A stretch of DNA of 64,000 nt, from NCBI GenBank assembly GCA_037974665.1, contig CM075768.1, positions 7,961,501 to 8,025,500 of the forward strand, read 5' to 3'. The notes under the pieces are model-generated. The model did no database searches. It was not told where the DNA came from and saw nothing but the letters and a program-made list of their open reading frames with translations. The translations under genes were made by a program, and so were the position numbers. This document shows, piece by piece, positions 9,815 through 23,950 of this stretch. The first letter of the stretch is position 1. Each line of letters begins with the position of its first letter. Origin of the DNA: Ehretia macrophylla (taxonomy: Eukaryota; Streptophyta; Magnoliopsida; Boraginales; Ehretiaceae).

Positions 9815-11400
9815 CTAAAGCCAATCAGAATGGTATCTCATACCCATCCTTTCCAGGTGTCGATCTAAAGACTGCTTAGTCAGAGCCTTGGTCAACGAAT
9901 CAGCAGTGTTATTTGCTAATGCTACTTTTTGCATTACTATGTCGTCTTTTCCTACAATTTCTCGGATAATATGGTAGCGCATCTCTACATGTTTGGATTT
10001 CTGGTGAGACCTTGGTTCCTTAGCTTGCGCTATTGCTTCATTATTATCACAATGCAAAAGGCATTGCGACCTCAATGGAAGGAATCACTTCAAGTTCCGA
10101 GACGAACTTCTTGATCCTAATTGCCTCTTTTGTTGCATCTGATGCTGTGATGTATTCGGATTCTATAGTGGAATATGCAGTCGTACTCTGTTTGGAACTC
10201 TTCCAACTAACTGCTCCTCCATTACAAACGAAAATGAACCCTGAGGTGGATTTACGATCATCCACATCTGACTGAAGATCCGAGTGAGTAAAACCCTAAA
10301 TTTTCAATTCCCCTCCTACATATACCAAGACTATGTCTTTAGTCTTATTTAGGTATTTTAGGATGTTCTTGATAGCTATCTAGTGTTCCTCACCTGGATC
10401 TGACTGATATCTACTTGTAACACTTACACATGTACAATATCAGGCCTAGTACATAGCATGGCATACATAAGGCTTCTAATAGCCGAAGCATATGGAATCT
10501 TATTCATCCTCTCTCTTTCCTCTGTTGTTTTAGGACTCATAGCCCTAGAGAGATGAATGTCATGTCTAAAAGGTAATAGCCCCCATTTAGAATCCTGCAT
10601 GTTAAACCTCTTTAACACCTTATCTATGTACGTACTCTGAGAGAGACCTCTTAATCCTTTCGATCTACCCCTATAGATCAAAATTCCTAGGATGTAGGTT
10701 GTTTCTCCCAAGTCCTTCACAGAGAATGTTCCTGATAACCAGACCTTAACAAATAACATCATGCCTTTGTCATTCCCAATAAGTAGTATGTCATCTACAT
10801 ACAAGTTAAGGAACGTAACTACTTTATTGCTAACTTTCTTGTAAACACAAGGCTCGTCTTCATTCTTAATGAAGCCAAACTTTTTAACAGCCTCATCAAA
10901 ACGCTTGTTCCAGCTCCTTGAGGCTTGCTTGAGTTCATAAATGGATCTCTTCAGCTTACACACTTTGTGACCTTTACCTATGGATTCACAACCCTTTGGC
11001 TGTTCATAGATGTCTTCTTCAATGAAGCCATTAAGAAAAGCCATTTTGACATCCATTTTTCATATCTCATAATCGTAGTGTGCAGCTATAGCCAATAAAG
11101 TCCTAATGGATTTAAGCATCGCTACTGGCAAGAAGGTTTCTTGATAGTCAAGTCTTTGTCTCTGACGGTAACCTTTTGCCACTAATCTCGCTTTGAAGGT
11201 CTCTACCTTTCCATCTGCACCCCTCTTTCTTTTATATACCCATTTGTATCCTATAGGTACAATACTTTCAGGTGGTCTACAAGATTCCAGACTTGATTGA
11301 TGTGCATTGAATCCATTTCAGATTTTATGGCTTTAAGCCATTTATCTGAGTCCTGATCAGAAATAGCCTCCTCATAGTTTAGGGGATCATCAATATGATC
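9815..11400 (-). pseudogene. Copia reverse transcriptase and RNase H
   Basis: Reverse transcriptase (RVT_2 type) runs from about 11400 to 10390. Visible blocks are the WLKAIKSEMDSM start, the MDVKMAFLNG block, LKRSIYELKQASRSW and the catalytic LYVDDILLIG (aspartates of the YVDD box present). Copia RNase H follows at about 10270-9815, with the STTAYSTIESEYITASDATK segment, the CDNNEAIAQAK block and KHVEMRYHIIRE. Together they copied the element RNA into DNA inside a virus-like particle. The region is broken; the catalytic box itself is well kept. Confidence 0.92.
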
Positions 11401-12079
11401 ACCATCGTCCAATGTGAACAACTCTTGTCCTTGACTATGCAGGTAGCTATATCTTGTGGGGGGACAAATAGTCCTTAAAGATTTGCGTATCTGTGGTGAA
11501 GCAATAGGTTCCTCTTGAATAGTTTCATCCTGGATCAAATCCTGGGTTTCTACCTGGTCAATTGGTTGCTCAATGTTTCCCTTATTGAGCTCTACTTTTC
11601 TTCCCAAACCACTTTCTTGGATGAACTCTTCCTTCAAGAATATGGCGTGTCTACTGACAAAGACTCCCTTATCAATAGGGGAATAAAAGTTGTATCCCAA
11701 TGAATCCTTGGGATAACCAATGAATCTGACCTTGTCAGACCACGCTTCTAATTTATCAGTTTTAAGCCTTTTAATATAAGCAGGACAACCCCATACTCTA
11801 ATATGATTAAAGCTGGGTTTCTTATTTCTCCATATCTTATAAGGAGTGGTTACAACTGATTTAGAAGTGACCCTATTCAAGATGTATACTGCAGTGAGAA
11901 GAGCATGGCCCCATAGGACAACAGGTAAATCGGTATAAGTTATCATTGACCTGACCATGTCCAACAAAGTCCTATTTTTCCTTCCTGATACACCATTAAG
12001 CTCAGGTGTTCCAGGTAGGGTCAATGAAATGACTATACCATTTTCTTTGAGATACTCTTGGAATTCAGCACTAAGGTAT
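11401..12079 (-). pseudogene. Copia integrase, C-terminal half
   Basis: Continues the integrase whose N-terminal half is at 34244-34700; the solo LTR block entered between them. Seen here: the AEFQEYLKENGI segment, the LPGTPELNGVSGRKNRTL block with the third acidic region of the catalytic core, LPVVLWGHALLTAVYILNR, and the GKD-like LGYNFYSP zone. The final stretch before 11430 is the low-complexity linker to the reverse transcriptase. Fossil. Confidence 0.9.
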
Positions 12080-12828
12080 TGTAAAGCCCCGCACGGAATC
12101 CAATGTGCATTTATATCATTTACTGTGCATATAAACCATTTAACATGCATGTCATATCATCTAATATATGTTTATAACAATTTACGTACATTTATATCAT
12201 TTAATACGCATTCATATCGCTTCACGTGTTTTTACCTTGATCTACATGCATTAGTATCGTTTCACGTGCATTTAGGTGTTTTACATATCGTAAACAATAA
12301 ATAAATTTTATTGAATTAGGATAGCTAACTAATTTGGTTGGAAATGGACCAAATGGCAAACTAAAAGATAGGCATTTAGTTAAAGGGCATAATGGTCTTT
12401 TGGCAAACTAAAATATCCTCTACCTAACTCTTCTAAACAAAACACCACACACACACATACACCTATTCATACCACACAACACACACCTCACACACAACCA
12501 CACCACTTGGCCAAAGAGAAAAGGGAGAAGAGAAGAAGAAGAAGAAGAAAGGTGAGGGAAGAAGGAAAGAAGAAGGAGGGAAATGAGGAGGATAAAGCCA
12601 TTTTCACCATTTTCAAGTTTTATCTTTGCATCTTCAACTATATCTCTTGTATCCAAACACAAAATTGAGGAGAGGATTGTTTTCATAAATGATTTACAAA
12701 GTCTGACAAAGTCATACAAAGTATGATTTATGGATATATGTGTACATTAAACTTGATCTAGTGCAACTATAAACCTATTTCATGCATTTGAGCTTAGTTG
12801 AAGTAGCTTGAGCTTCTAGTAGATGTTT
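12080..12828 (+). repeat. Left part of the solo gypsy LTR
   Basis: Starts with TGTAAAGCCCCGCACGG, then repeated short ATTTATATCGTTT-like words and a CA-rich to GAA-rich tract. It stops at the TGTTT target (12824-12828) of the nested long-LTR element and resumes at 31924. Confidence 0.85.
12436..12562. repeat. CA-rich then GAA-rich tract in the LTR
   Basis: ACACCACACACACAC-type sequence passing into AGAGAAGAAGAAGAAG-type sequence. The same order, (CA)n then (GAA)n, occurs at 13129-13232 and 28066-28170 in the LTRs of another family. Confidence 0.85.
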
Positions 12829-13128
12829 TGTGACACCCCATCCCGAACATATAATTATTTTATTAATGTGCATATATATATGTTTGCATAAAATTGTATA
12901 TTTATTGATTTACATGCATTTTCCCTATTTAACTTGCATTTATGCTCAATTACGTGTGCTTGTATGTTTTACATTATCGTGGATAATAATTAAATTCTAC
13001 CTCATAACATTAGCGAAATAGAATAGTTAGAAGTCAACTAAATGGCAAACCACAAATAAACAATTAGTTGAAGGGGCAAACTTGTCAATGAGCTTAAACT
13101 AAATATCTTACCTACCATGAATTAAATA

Positions 13129-13232
13129 AAACATACACAATCACACAAAACACACACAAAAATCAGACACACACACACACACATACACACACAAGAAAGA
13201 AGAAGAAAAAGAAGAAGAAAGGAGAAGAAATA
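13129..13232. repeat. CA-rich then GAA-rich tract
   Basis: Simple-sequence tract of CACACA words followed by AAGAAGAAGAAA words near the start of the 5' LTR; its partner lies in the 3' LTR at 28066-28170. Confidence 0.85.
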
Positions 13233-16200
13233 AGCAACCCTGAGCCAATTTCTTCGTATTTTTGTGCATTAGCTCGCGTTTCTAGCACGTATAAGGTGAG
13301 GGGATGCTTTTAAAAATCTGATTGGAATTTATTTGCATGGTTATTAATTAATATGCTTGTTAGTAGTTGGTTGTTGCAAGATATGGCTTATTTTTGCGCT
13401 AATGTCATGTTTATATGAACTAATGTTGTATCTATGGATTGATTGTTCCTAAAGGCTAAGGATTGTTGTACTAGATGATTTAGGTGATCATTGTAAGTAG
13501 TAGAACAAGACCTAGGGTGAATCTTGGCTGGAACAAGTGAAAACATAGCAAAATAGTAGAAATACTTTCTTGGACAGATTACAGCACCAGTCTTTCGGAA
13601 CTGATTTTCCATAGTAAACGAACTCGTAATTCAATGAAATTTGGACAGTAGTTATATGAGTCAATTTGGAACAAGTTTTATTTCTGGTGCAAAAGGCTAA
13701 TTCGACCGTTTTAGGCCACCGATTGTGCCATCTTTAAAGCTTAGCAGAAAACGACGTCAATCTAAAGAGCTTTGTGCACTTGAGTTGTTTTAGTCATATC
13801 TTGATGAATTTAGCTTGGAATTAGGTGCTTTATGATTCTAGATTTATCTACTTTTGAAGAGCTTTCCAAACATGTAAAAATCAGTTTCATAGGAGGTCAT
13901 TTTCTTATGTAATTGTGCAGTCAAAGTTGAGCTAGTGCTGAGATATTGAAATTGTTAAACTTATTTGTTTTGTGCTCTTATTGCTTCTTGAGGTTAAATA
14001 ATATACTATATATGCTTATCTATTCTTATTTTACTTTTAAATATGTGTATAGAACATGTCTATGTCATTGGATAAGTTGGTTCATTACAAGATTGCTCCA
14101 TCTTAAATTTCAAGTTAGGGTTTCATATGGAAATTGAGAATTTTTGGATAACCTCGCATTAATGCTTGATTGAATGTTAATTAGACTCAATTTAGGAGTA
14201 AATAAACCTAGAATAAAGCTTTGAATGGGATAAAAATGCTTGAATTGTAAGATCATTTAGTTAAAGTTAGTTAACGGGCACTATTCACGCAGACCCAAGA
14301 AATAATGCTCCAAACCTAAATCTAATGCTAGATATATGAAGTTGGGTGGATATAATGGCCCCACGTTAAGATTTATCAAATTCCAAAAACATTGATTTTC
14401 ATGACCCCTCATATGCGCACCTTAGAATTAATGCAATTAGAGTCATTAGAACTAATTTAATGCTTCAAATAGGTACCATAAATGGGTTAAAGAATGGCTA
14501 GATGCTTTAGTTAACTAAACCTTGGCTAAAACTAGTTCCGCCTTATTGAATTCAAAGGGGAAAATATTGAAGTTAGGATTTTATAGCTAGTATTTAACTT
14601 GTAGTTGATTATTAAAGTGTTTAATTGCATTGGTGTAGCTTGTATAATCTATTGGTGAAGTTCATGAATTGAATGACTTGACAATTTTGTTGGAACATGA
14701 CTATATCTTGTGTACGTTTCTATATAATTTGTTGAAACTTCTAATGTGTTAATAAGTTGAGCTACGTGTATGATGAACATTTAGTTTATATGTTAAGTGT
14801 TATTTTGATTAGTTATAGTTAGCTAATTAATTGTTAGTCAAGAGATTATTTTGCCACCCTTGTATGAGTTATATGTTAACTAAGTAGATAATATATATGA
14901 TAGCATGTTATATATCAATCTTAATATTTTCAAATCTAACTTGGAAGTAATATAATATGATTTAGTTGAAATTGGAAGTTAAGCGTAAATAAGACTATAT
15001 ATTACATGATAAAGTACTTTAATGTTAGTTGAATCTACTTATACAATTAGCATTTGGATTATATTTTAAGTATAGTTTGGTTAATTATAATTAGCTTAAC
15101 TTTATATCTTAGTAAATGCTTCTATGTGGTTACAAAGCTGTGTGATGTTACTAAAGAACCTGAAGTATTCTTGAGTTAAGTGAAGTTATGAAATGATTGC
15201 AAATAGAAGATTAGATAATGTTGTGTAGTGTATGAACTATGAAATGTATATGAGTGTATTCCATTAGTTGTCTTGATTGTTTGGTCCTTTTGATTGAAAA
15301 GAAGGTTTAATAACTAACTAGTTAAAGTTAACTTTATGTTATTAACTGCTAAGTATTCTACGCTACTAAAATGTATTTGGAAGAATATGCATGAAAATTA
15401 TTTGTAGGTCATGGTTATAGTTTAATTATGTTTACGTATTAAAGGTGGTCGTTTTGATTGAATACTCAACTTAATATTCCCTTGTGATATAAATGAAGTT
15501 GAATTAGTTATGAAGTTTAACTTGTTAAAGTAACATGTAGTTAATGTTCTTTGTAAGATTACATAAATGATTTTGAGTTATTTGTATGATTACTTGGGTT
15601 TTGTGGCGATATGATATACATAAGTAATTATATAAGTAACTTCTATTGAGTTAAGTTATAGTTAATATGAAATTGATATAGCTAATTGTTAAAGTGCTAA
15701 ACTTATATGAAAACACTAGGGCTACATATTTGAGCTAATTCAAGAAAGTTTGAAGTGAATTGGAGCTATTTTCTTGCATGCTTGGCTTAATTGCAGGTGA
15801 GGAAATCTTCATCTCTTTTGTGCATCTTATCTTATTTTATTGCTTCTAGATTGTATGTGCTTGTAGATGATTTATTATGTGTTTAAATACATGTCTAAGG
15901 TATAATCAAGCTAATTGAAGAGTTTGTGGAAATATATGTTCTTTGTCTATTTTATGTGTATATCGTTATTTCGTGATTAAAGACTTATATTGTATTTAGC
16001 TGTGAGGGCGGCCTACTTTGTCATCCTTCTTATGTGCTACTTGGAAATCTTGGCTCTCGTGAACTTGATTCGGGGTTGCGCAACCTATTCGGTCATGGTA
16101 GTATCGAGTAACACGGGTGGCATCGGGCTTGCCGTGCTCCCTCGGCCATCATGGTTTCCCAGTCTCTATCTCGCTAAGGCATACTCCCCTACCCCAGAGG

Positions 16201-16594
16201 CGTGGTTCACCTCGTTGGGGCATATAGACCTATCTCGGGAGATATGAGTCGTAGGATCGGGGTACATCTGGAGTACCCCATTTGGAGGAATAAGGGGTTT
16301 GTCGGCACTTGCTTGAAGATCTTGGCTCGTGGTTCATGATTGAAGACAAAAGTAGAATCGTATCCTTTTTATACGTGGTAAAATATTTGTCTAATTAGCT
16401 TTGTTATTTTGTGTTATATATGTTATTATCTTTATTGCATCTCAAGAAAGCATTCATCGGTATGCTGCATCACCTCCCTCACTGAGTAACTTTGGTTACT
16501 CATTCCTCGTTTTAACATGTTTCAGGTGCAATTAGAACAACTATCTTGTGTATCGTGTTGTTGGTTGCTTATCTTGCTGAGGTTGGAAGCTGTT

Positions 16595-18948
16595 TGTAAC
16601 GCCCCAACTCGACTCCACCTACGATTAGTCAGGACGCAACGGAATTTTGGTAGTATAACGACAGTAATACGGACATCAGGGCTCTAGTCCAACCCTTTAG
16701 AACATCATACAACCAACTCCACAAATCATTGACCAACTCCACAATCTAGTTAACAACATACAACGCAACCATATTATACATTAAACATTCTTTCAACAGT
16801 TCATTCATAGTTATACGTCTTCGTTCCAACATCATACATTGGCTATAACATAGACTTGCAAAATAGATTATACATCGGTCTAGCAATCTAGTCATATTCA
16901 AAATAAAGACTACTAAACTAGCATAGTACAAGTCTTATATTTCAGTAAGTTATATAATACAACATATTACAAAAACTAGGACAAACTCATGGCAACGAGT
17001 CCGGCACATAAGACTTGTCCACGTAAAGCACATTCTCATCTTCTTAAGGCACATACCTGTAATCCAGTTCAGTAACACCTGCTTGTAGATAATGAATGAG
17101 AGTGAGCTTATATAAAACAAGCTCAGTGAGGAATTCTACAGATCTTTCACAAAACATCAACTTTTCAATTTAAACACATAAATAACCATTCATTGAGAAA
17201 TTATACTCTAGTTGGTGTAGCTCCATACGCCATCACGATCTCAACCATCTTCTTATAACTCCACATTACTCACACACCCGAGGTACCTCAACTAGCCCCT
17301 CCCTCCATGGCATCTCTGCCCATGCGAGCTGGGGGTAGTCTATGATAGTCATGCCGTTTTCAACCCGACAGCCTGATGCTGCCTGAGAGGTGGCACACAC
17401 TTATCAAGACTCATGACAATAATAATAAACACTCATATCACAGGAGGACAACAAAAGTAGGTTGCCCATCTCCCGGCTTCATCAATATCAATCAATTAAC
17501 ATCATTTCAACAACTTAACATCAATTAATCAAGTAAACAACTAACAACTAAGTTAGATGACAAAGTAGACCACCCAACATAACATGCATTAAACCATACA
17601 ACCAATCCCGAATCTAACCATCAACAACCCGAGATTCAATCACTCAAACACCACCCAAACTACTAAAGACAATATTTCAACTTTTATAGAAAAACTACTC
17701 GAACTTCTAAAAGTCATAACTTACAATCTACTAATCCAATAACCACTAAACCAGTTTCTACTACTCACCTACTCAAGCATCTACATTAGCCCCCTTGAAA
17801 ACCAACCATAATCCATCCAAAACAAGCCCAACAACCCAAATTTTGGCAATACTCTTGGCTGAATTTTTTGGGTTTTTGCTACATCATTCCAATCAAAAAT
17901 TCGGCATTACAACATTACTACCACGTAATTAACGAACTTTTAGAAGCCATAAACAACCAATTCCAACCACCACAACAACAATTATTCAACATTAAGCCAA
18001 ATACTCAACTTTAATACCCAAAAATAGAAATATATGCTACTACCGTTCAAAACTTATATAAACGCACATAAACAATCCTTGGCATCTACTGAACAACAAT
18101 CTAACAACAATTTAACATTTCATCGGAGAAATAAACAGTTATATGAATTTGACAAAAATTAGCATTTTAAGATCTAGAATTTTTCTCTCACCTTTGATGT
18201 TATATGAAGCTAGAAAGATGTGCAATGGATGCCCAACAAGTAGAATCAAGCCTTGGATGAAGAAGTTTAGACTTCAAATGAGTTTTCTAGAGAAAATTTG
18301 CTTTGAAAATATGTTAAAAAAACTCTCAAAGATGGCTATGGAGTTTTAGCCCCTTGTGTGTGTTTGTGAGTGTGTTTGCTTTGTTTTAAATGTGTGTTGA
18401 TGCATAAATAGGCTAAGTCAACAAAAATAGAAAGTCAAAGTTAGTTTATTTAGTCTTTTAATTAGTATTTTTAGTATTTCTTTGTCTTTTAATTCTATTT
18501 CTTGACTATTTTGCTCACAACATGAAATTAACACTTAGCCTATTTTTAGATAGTTTATTTTTGGTTGACAACCAGTTTTACATGCAAACATTTACACCCG
18601 ACTTGGTTAAAAACTCGATTTTCGCAAAAGAAAGTGTAAAAACCTTTAAAATTTCTAATCCGATTTGGAATCCGTTTAAATCAAACATGGGTCTACTAAT
18701 ATCTGAGGACTAGGTTTTAAGACACTTAAAACACCCGCGTAAAAATTTTAGCGGACGTGCGTTCAAAATACCATTCACAAAAACCGACGATAAAATTTTC
18801 AATGCCATTTTTGGTAAAAAATTTCATGAATGCACACTTAGCATGTAATAGGAATATAAATCACAGAATTAGCGCATTCTAACTCATATAACACATAAAC
18901 AGGTCAAAACACGCAATTCAATGTAAAGGTAAAATCTGGGGTTTCACA
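16595..18948 (-). repeat. 3' LTR of the left Tekay element
   Basis: Minus strand begins TGTGAAACCCC and ends GGGGCGTTACA. It matches the 5' LTR over the full 2354 bases. It contains the shared marks on the minus strand: CCTACTTTTGTTGTCCTCC (17440 region), CTCACTGAG (17122-17130) and a TATATAAG word directly after it. Confidence 0.93.
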
Positions 18949-18962
18949 TTCTCTCCTCCTTA
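18949..18962 (-). other. Polypurine tract of the left Tekay element
   Basis: Minus-strand AAGGAGGAGAGAA ends exactly at the LTR start. Confidence 0.85.
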
Positions 18963-20460
18963 AAGAAATTTCATCCTCGAAATTCTTACTTGCTATAGAG
19001 AACAAATCTGGATACTGCTGCTGCATCTGATCTCTCCTCTCCCAAGTAGCTTCCTCAATCCCATGATACTTCTATAACACTTTGACCATCAAAATCTTCT
19101 TCGACCTCAACTCTCGTTCTATCTGATCCAGAATACGAATCGCCCGCTCATCATAAGTCAGATCTCACGAAGCTGTAATGACTCTGGCCCTAAAATATGA
19201 GAAGGATTCGGATTATACTTTCGCAAATTAGACACGTGGAAAACATCGTGAACATTAGAGAAATTCTATGGTAAAGCCAACTGATATGCTAACTTGACAA
19301 CCCTGCCGATAATCTCAAACGGCCCTGCAAACCTCGGACTTAGCTTACCACCTTTACCATAGCGAGCAAACCCCTTACGAGGAGACAATCTCAAGAAAAC
19401 TAGGTCCCCGACCGCAAACTCCAAATCCCGACGACGCTTGTCAGCATAACTCGTGTATCTGCACTGCGCTGTCAGCATTCTCTGCCTAATCAACTGAACA
19501 TTCTCAATCTTTTCTAGAAGCTTTGGCATAATAGGTGGATCAATAACCTTCATCTCCCCTACTTCATCCCAATACAAAGGTGATCAACACTTACGGCTGT
19601 AGAGAGCTGCAAAAGGTGTCATCCCAATAGTCACTTGATAACTATTGTTATAGGCAAACTCGGCAAGTGGTAGATGTTTCTCCCAGTTATTCCCGAAGTC
19701 TAGAACACAAGCCCTGAGCATATCCTCCAGAATCTGAATAGTTCTCTCAGACTGACCGTCGGTCTATGGATGATACGCTGTGCTGAAATTTAACTGAGTA
19801 CCCAAAGTCTCCTGAAGTTTTTCCCACAATCGAGAAGTAAACTGAGGATCTCGATCGGAGATAATGCTAGATGAAATCCTATGAAGTTTAACAATCTGAT
19901 CCATATAAAGATCTACCAATTTTATAACCTCATCTCCCAACCTCATCGGAATGAAATGAGCTGTCTTTATCAAACGGTCCACAACAACCCAAACTGCATC
20001 GTTATCTCTCGGTGTTCTAGGCAAACTAGAGACGAAGTCCATCGTAATATGTTCCTACTTTCATTCTGGTATTGCCAACGGCTTAAGTAACCCTGCGGGT
20101 CGTTGATGTTCTGCTTTCACCCGCTGACAAGTCAAACATCTGGATACAAACTGAGCAACCTCCATTTTCATATTATTCTACCAATAATGTTGTTTCAAAT
20201 CCTGCTACATCTTGTTTCCACCGGGATGAATGGTGTACTTAGAATTATAAGCCTCCTCCAAAATATCTCTCCTCAAACCCAGTTCATCGAGAACACGTAC
20301 CATGTTCCAAAACTGAAGAATACCATCCTCATGTACTTTGAAGTCAGACTGGCCATTCGTAATCTGATCCTTGATCTTCTGAAGTTTTACATCAAGTTGC
20401 TGAGCTTCTTTGATTTGAGACAGCAATAAAGGTTGAATACGGAGATGTGAACACATGACC
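18963..20460 (-). pseudogene. Tekay integrase with chromodomain
   Basis: Minus-strand order: zinc-binding H2C2 region (about 20460-20090; HPGGNKM block), catalytic core (about 20060-19600; [12 protein letters not shown], then [32 protein letters not shown]), the C-terminal domain (about 19580-19250; VGDLVFLRLSPRKGF and GPFEIIGR) and a chromodomain (about 19200-18965; YDERAIRILDQIERELR, VKVL, then EEATWERRDQMQQQYPDLF). The chromodomain directs chromovirus insertion to heterochromatin marks and places this element in Tekay. Broken fossil. Confidence 0.92.
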
Positions 20461-21790
20461 CTAACATGGGTCAATTCCGGTTTTCAATAACTGATTTCTT
20501 CAAGAACCTCGCACTTTTTAACAGCCAAACAAGCAATACTCGCCTTATGGTTGAGAGCATCTGCTACAACATTAGCCTTCCTAGGCAGATAATTGGTAGA
20601 ACAATTATAATCTCCCAGAAGTTCCATCCACCTCTGTTAACGCATATTCAACTCCTTCTGTGAGAACAAGTACTTCAGACTTTTATGATCGGTGAAAATC
20701 TCGAACTTACTACCCTACAGATAATGACACCTCTTTTTCAGTGCGAATACAACTGCTGCCAACTCAAGATCATGAGTCGGATAGTTCACCTCATACGGCT
20801 TCAACTTTCTAGAAGCATAGGCAATAACCCGACCATTCTACATAAGTACACAACCCAAGCCTTCCTTGGATGCATCGCTATAAATAACCTTATTATCGGT
20901 TCCCTCTGGTAGAGCAAGTACTGGAGCAATAGTCAACCTCTTTTTCAACTCTAGAAACCCACTCTTACATTTCTCATCCCAAGTAAAGCTGGTTCATTTC
21001 TAAGTTAACTTAGAAAGTGGCCCTACAATCTTAGAAAAGTTCTTCACAAACCTACGGTAATAACCTACTAAGCCAAGGAAGCTACGAACTTTCGAAACAT
21101 TCTCCGGTCGTTTCCAAGACATCACCACTTCAATCTTAGTAGGATCTACAGAAATACCGCTCTGTATAATCACATGGCCAATAAAAGATATTCGTTGCAG
21201 CTAGAATTCACATTTGCTAAACTTCGCAAACAACTAATGCTCATGCAGCTTTTGTAAGACAAGCCATAGATGTTTCTCGTGCTCTGATTCAGTCTTAGAA
21301 TAAACCAACATATCATCAATAAAGATTACCACGAACTGGTCCAAGTACGGCTGAAAGACCCGATGCATAAGATAAATGTTGTTGGTGCATTAGTCAGTCC
21401 GAAGGGCATAACTACAAATTCATAATGCCCGTACCGAGTCCTGAAAGCAGACTTTGGAACATCCTCCGTACGAATCCGAAGCTGATAATACCCCTGCCTC
21501 AAGTCAAATTTAGAGTAGACTTTGGCTCCCTGAAGTTGATCAAACAACTCATCAATTAGTGGTAAAGGATACTTGTTCTTGATGGTCACCTGATTCAAAC
21601 CACGATAATCAATACATAATCTCAAGATACCATCCTTCTTCTTCACAAATAAAATAGGTGCTCCCCACGGTGAAGAACTCTGCTGAATGAAACCCTTCTC
21701 TAATAACTCCTGTAACTGAGTTTTCAGCTCCTTCAGCTCAGCTGGTGCCATCCGGTACGCTGATTTAGAAATCGGTTGAGTACTGGAAAT
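20461..21790 (-). pseudogene. Tekay reverse transcriptase and RNase H
   Basis: Reverse transcriptase from about 21780 ([20 protein letters not shown]) through [43 protein letters not shown] and the catalytic [12 protein letters not shown] near 21310. RNase H follows at about 20990-20480, with [12 protein letters not shown] and YASRKLK. The domain order RT-RH-INT confirms gypsy. Broken fossil. Confidence 0.92.
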
Positions 21791-22430
21791 CAGATTAATC
21801 ACAAACTCAACATCTCTCTCTGGTGGCAATCCTAGCAACTCCTCAGGAAATACATTGGGATATTCCCGAATTATAGGAACTTCCTCTAGCTTTAGCTTAT
21901 CAGATGGCTTGTTGATCAAATAAGCTAGATAACCCGAGCACCCCTTACTCACCAACTTAATAGTTTTAGTTGATGAGATAATAAAACTCGTCTTGGTATC
22001 CTGGTTCCCCGCTACCTTAACCACTAGCTGTTCTGGCAATCGAAACCGTACTACCTTTGTTCTACAGCTTAATTGGGCATCATACTTAGAAAGCAAATCC
22101 ATACCCAAGATAATATCATACCCCCGGATAGGAAATAAGATAAGGTCCGAAGGAAAATCCTGACCTTTAACATGTATTATGCCATGTATTATGCAATGTT
22201 TACATACTAAACCAGTCACATATTTATCAGTCAAAGAAGTACTAATCTTAACCACATAAGGCAATCTTTCAAGTTATATGTTAACACGTTGTACACAAGT
22301 AGGTGTAATGAGAGAATGCGTATCACCAGAATCAATCAACACTTTAACAAGTTGATTGAGTATAAGGAAGTTACCTTCTACAACTGTCGCTGCCTCAGGT
22401 GCTTCCTCTAAATCCACTGCGTAGGCCCGA
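21791..22430 (-). pseudogene. Tekay aspartic protease region
   Basis: The LIDSG-type active-site word lies near 22340 on the minus strand and is followed by the THSLITP flap-like stretch, then [20 protein letters not shown], the usual second half of plant gypsy proteases. It would cut the gag-pol polyprotein. Part of the broken polyprotein. Confidence 0.85.
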
Positions 22431-23680
22431 GCTTGAACCCGCTGCTGCTGAGGTGCACCACCGGTAGGTCGATCCTGATAACCCTGGGTCGTTGGCTTAC
22501 CCTCAAGCCTCTGAAACCTAGGGCAATCCCTGACCCTTTATTGGTTGCTATCGCAACCTAAACATGTTCCTGCCTTTGCCCTACAGTTGGCCTCCAAATA
22601 GCCCTGACGTTTGCAGTAAGTACACTGCGGTGACGAAGCACTAACACTGTCCCTCGAAGACCCAGAAGTTGAAAATGTAGCTGTACCAGCCTACTGCTGG
22701 GGTCTTGCAACGCTAGGCCTATATTGACCCTGAGACTGGGCCAGCCTGTACTATGACTGAGCCTGGTAGGACCCTTGTTGAAACTGGGGCCTATAGAAAC
22801 CCTACTGACCCTGCGGTCTGAAAGAGCTCTGCTGTACTGGTGGCCTACACACAACCTACTGCACTGGAGGCCTAAACACACCTTGCTGACCCTACGACTG
22901 AAACGGTATCTTACTAGGCTGACTAGGACCAATTTGCTCCCCTTTTCTCTTCTCCAACCGAGAAGCCGCATCAAAGGCCTCAGAAAATATATCATACTGA
23001 TTCAGGGCCATTGCATCCTGAATCTCTGGCCTCAATCCCAACATAAACCTCCGAGTCTTACGCTCCTCATCTGCTACAAATTATGGTGTAAATCGGGACA
23101 GTTTGGTAAAATTGGCCTCGTACTGGGCCACTGTAGAATCACCCTGAACCAGAGATAGGAACTCTGCCTCTCTTCGTTCCCGTGCAATCCTCGAAATGTA
23201 TTTAGCCCGGAACGCCCTAAGAAAGGTATCCCAAACATAAGGAGTACCTCGTGCCTCCCAACCGGCTTTCACTGTATGCCACCACTCTTCGGCCTCATCA
23301 TTAAACAAATAAACTGCAAAGGTAACTTTCCTTTCGTCAGTGTAATCCAAAGGATCAAATATCTTCTCAATTTTATTAATCCAACCCTCTGCCTTTCTAT
23401 TATCTGGCTTGCCCTGGAATCTCAGTGGAAAGTAACCCAGAAATTCCTTCAATGTATTTCGCCCGTGATAACCACCCTGTGTGTTCATCATATGTGCCTG
23501 CACAGCCTGTGTCTGGGCAGCCTACCCTGCTAATATCTGTGCCTGACCCGCTATGATTTCCGTCATTCTATCCATAGCTGCAGCAATACGGTCACCACCT
23601 TGATCTCAGCCCGGTGCCATATTACCCGGTGCCTCGATATCTGCCTCTGGCCTACCTCTTGTTCTCGGTCGACCAGCCAT
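22431..23680 (-). pseudogene. Tekay gag
   Basis: Starts at a methionine (23680) with MAGRPRTRGRPEADIEA, the typical Tekay gag start, then a capsid-like core including EEWWHTVKAGWEARG and FRAKYISRIARERREAEFLS, and a Q/G-rich tail with a CCHC-like knuckle region near 22600-22550. It forms the particle shell. Broken fossil. Confidence 0.9.
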
Positions 23681-23933
23681 TCTACTAACAAAAAGTTAGC
23701 ACAGGTTATAGCACATAGACATGCTATAGACAATTATTAGCACATAAGCAACAAACTCACGTAAATCACGTAAGTCACTTAAACAAATTGATCACATATT
23801 CATTTAGTCACTTAATCACATAATCACTTAGTCATATTATCACATATTTCACTTTTCTTTCACCTCATACATACTTTCATGCTAAGTCCATTACCCATAT
23901 TCTGAGAATACCCCGGCTGACAACTAAACATAA

Positions 23934-23945
23934 GCTCTGATACCA
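23934..23945 (-). other. Primer-binding site, initiator tRNA-Met
   Basis: Minus-strand TGGTATCAGAGC lies five bases after the 5' LTR end, an exact match to the usual plant initiator tRNA-Met primer site. Confidence 0.92.
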
Positions 23946-23950
23946 CTTAA

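Noticed and set aside
12436-13232. Telomere- or centromere-type satellite
   Set aside because: The CA and GAA tracts are simple-sequence parts of two LTRs, repeated in the partner LTR at 28066-28170, not a satellite array.
16004-16247. Possible membrane protein exon
   Set aside because: Hydrophobic frame in an LTR; same explanation as for its partner at 30910-31236.
23934-23945. tRNA gene
   Set aside because: Only the short tRNA-Met complement of a primer-binding site, without a cloverleaf; the same holds for 26723, 43024, 48509 and 55722.
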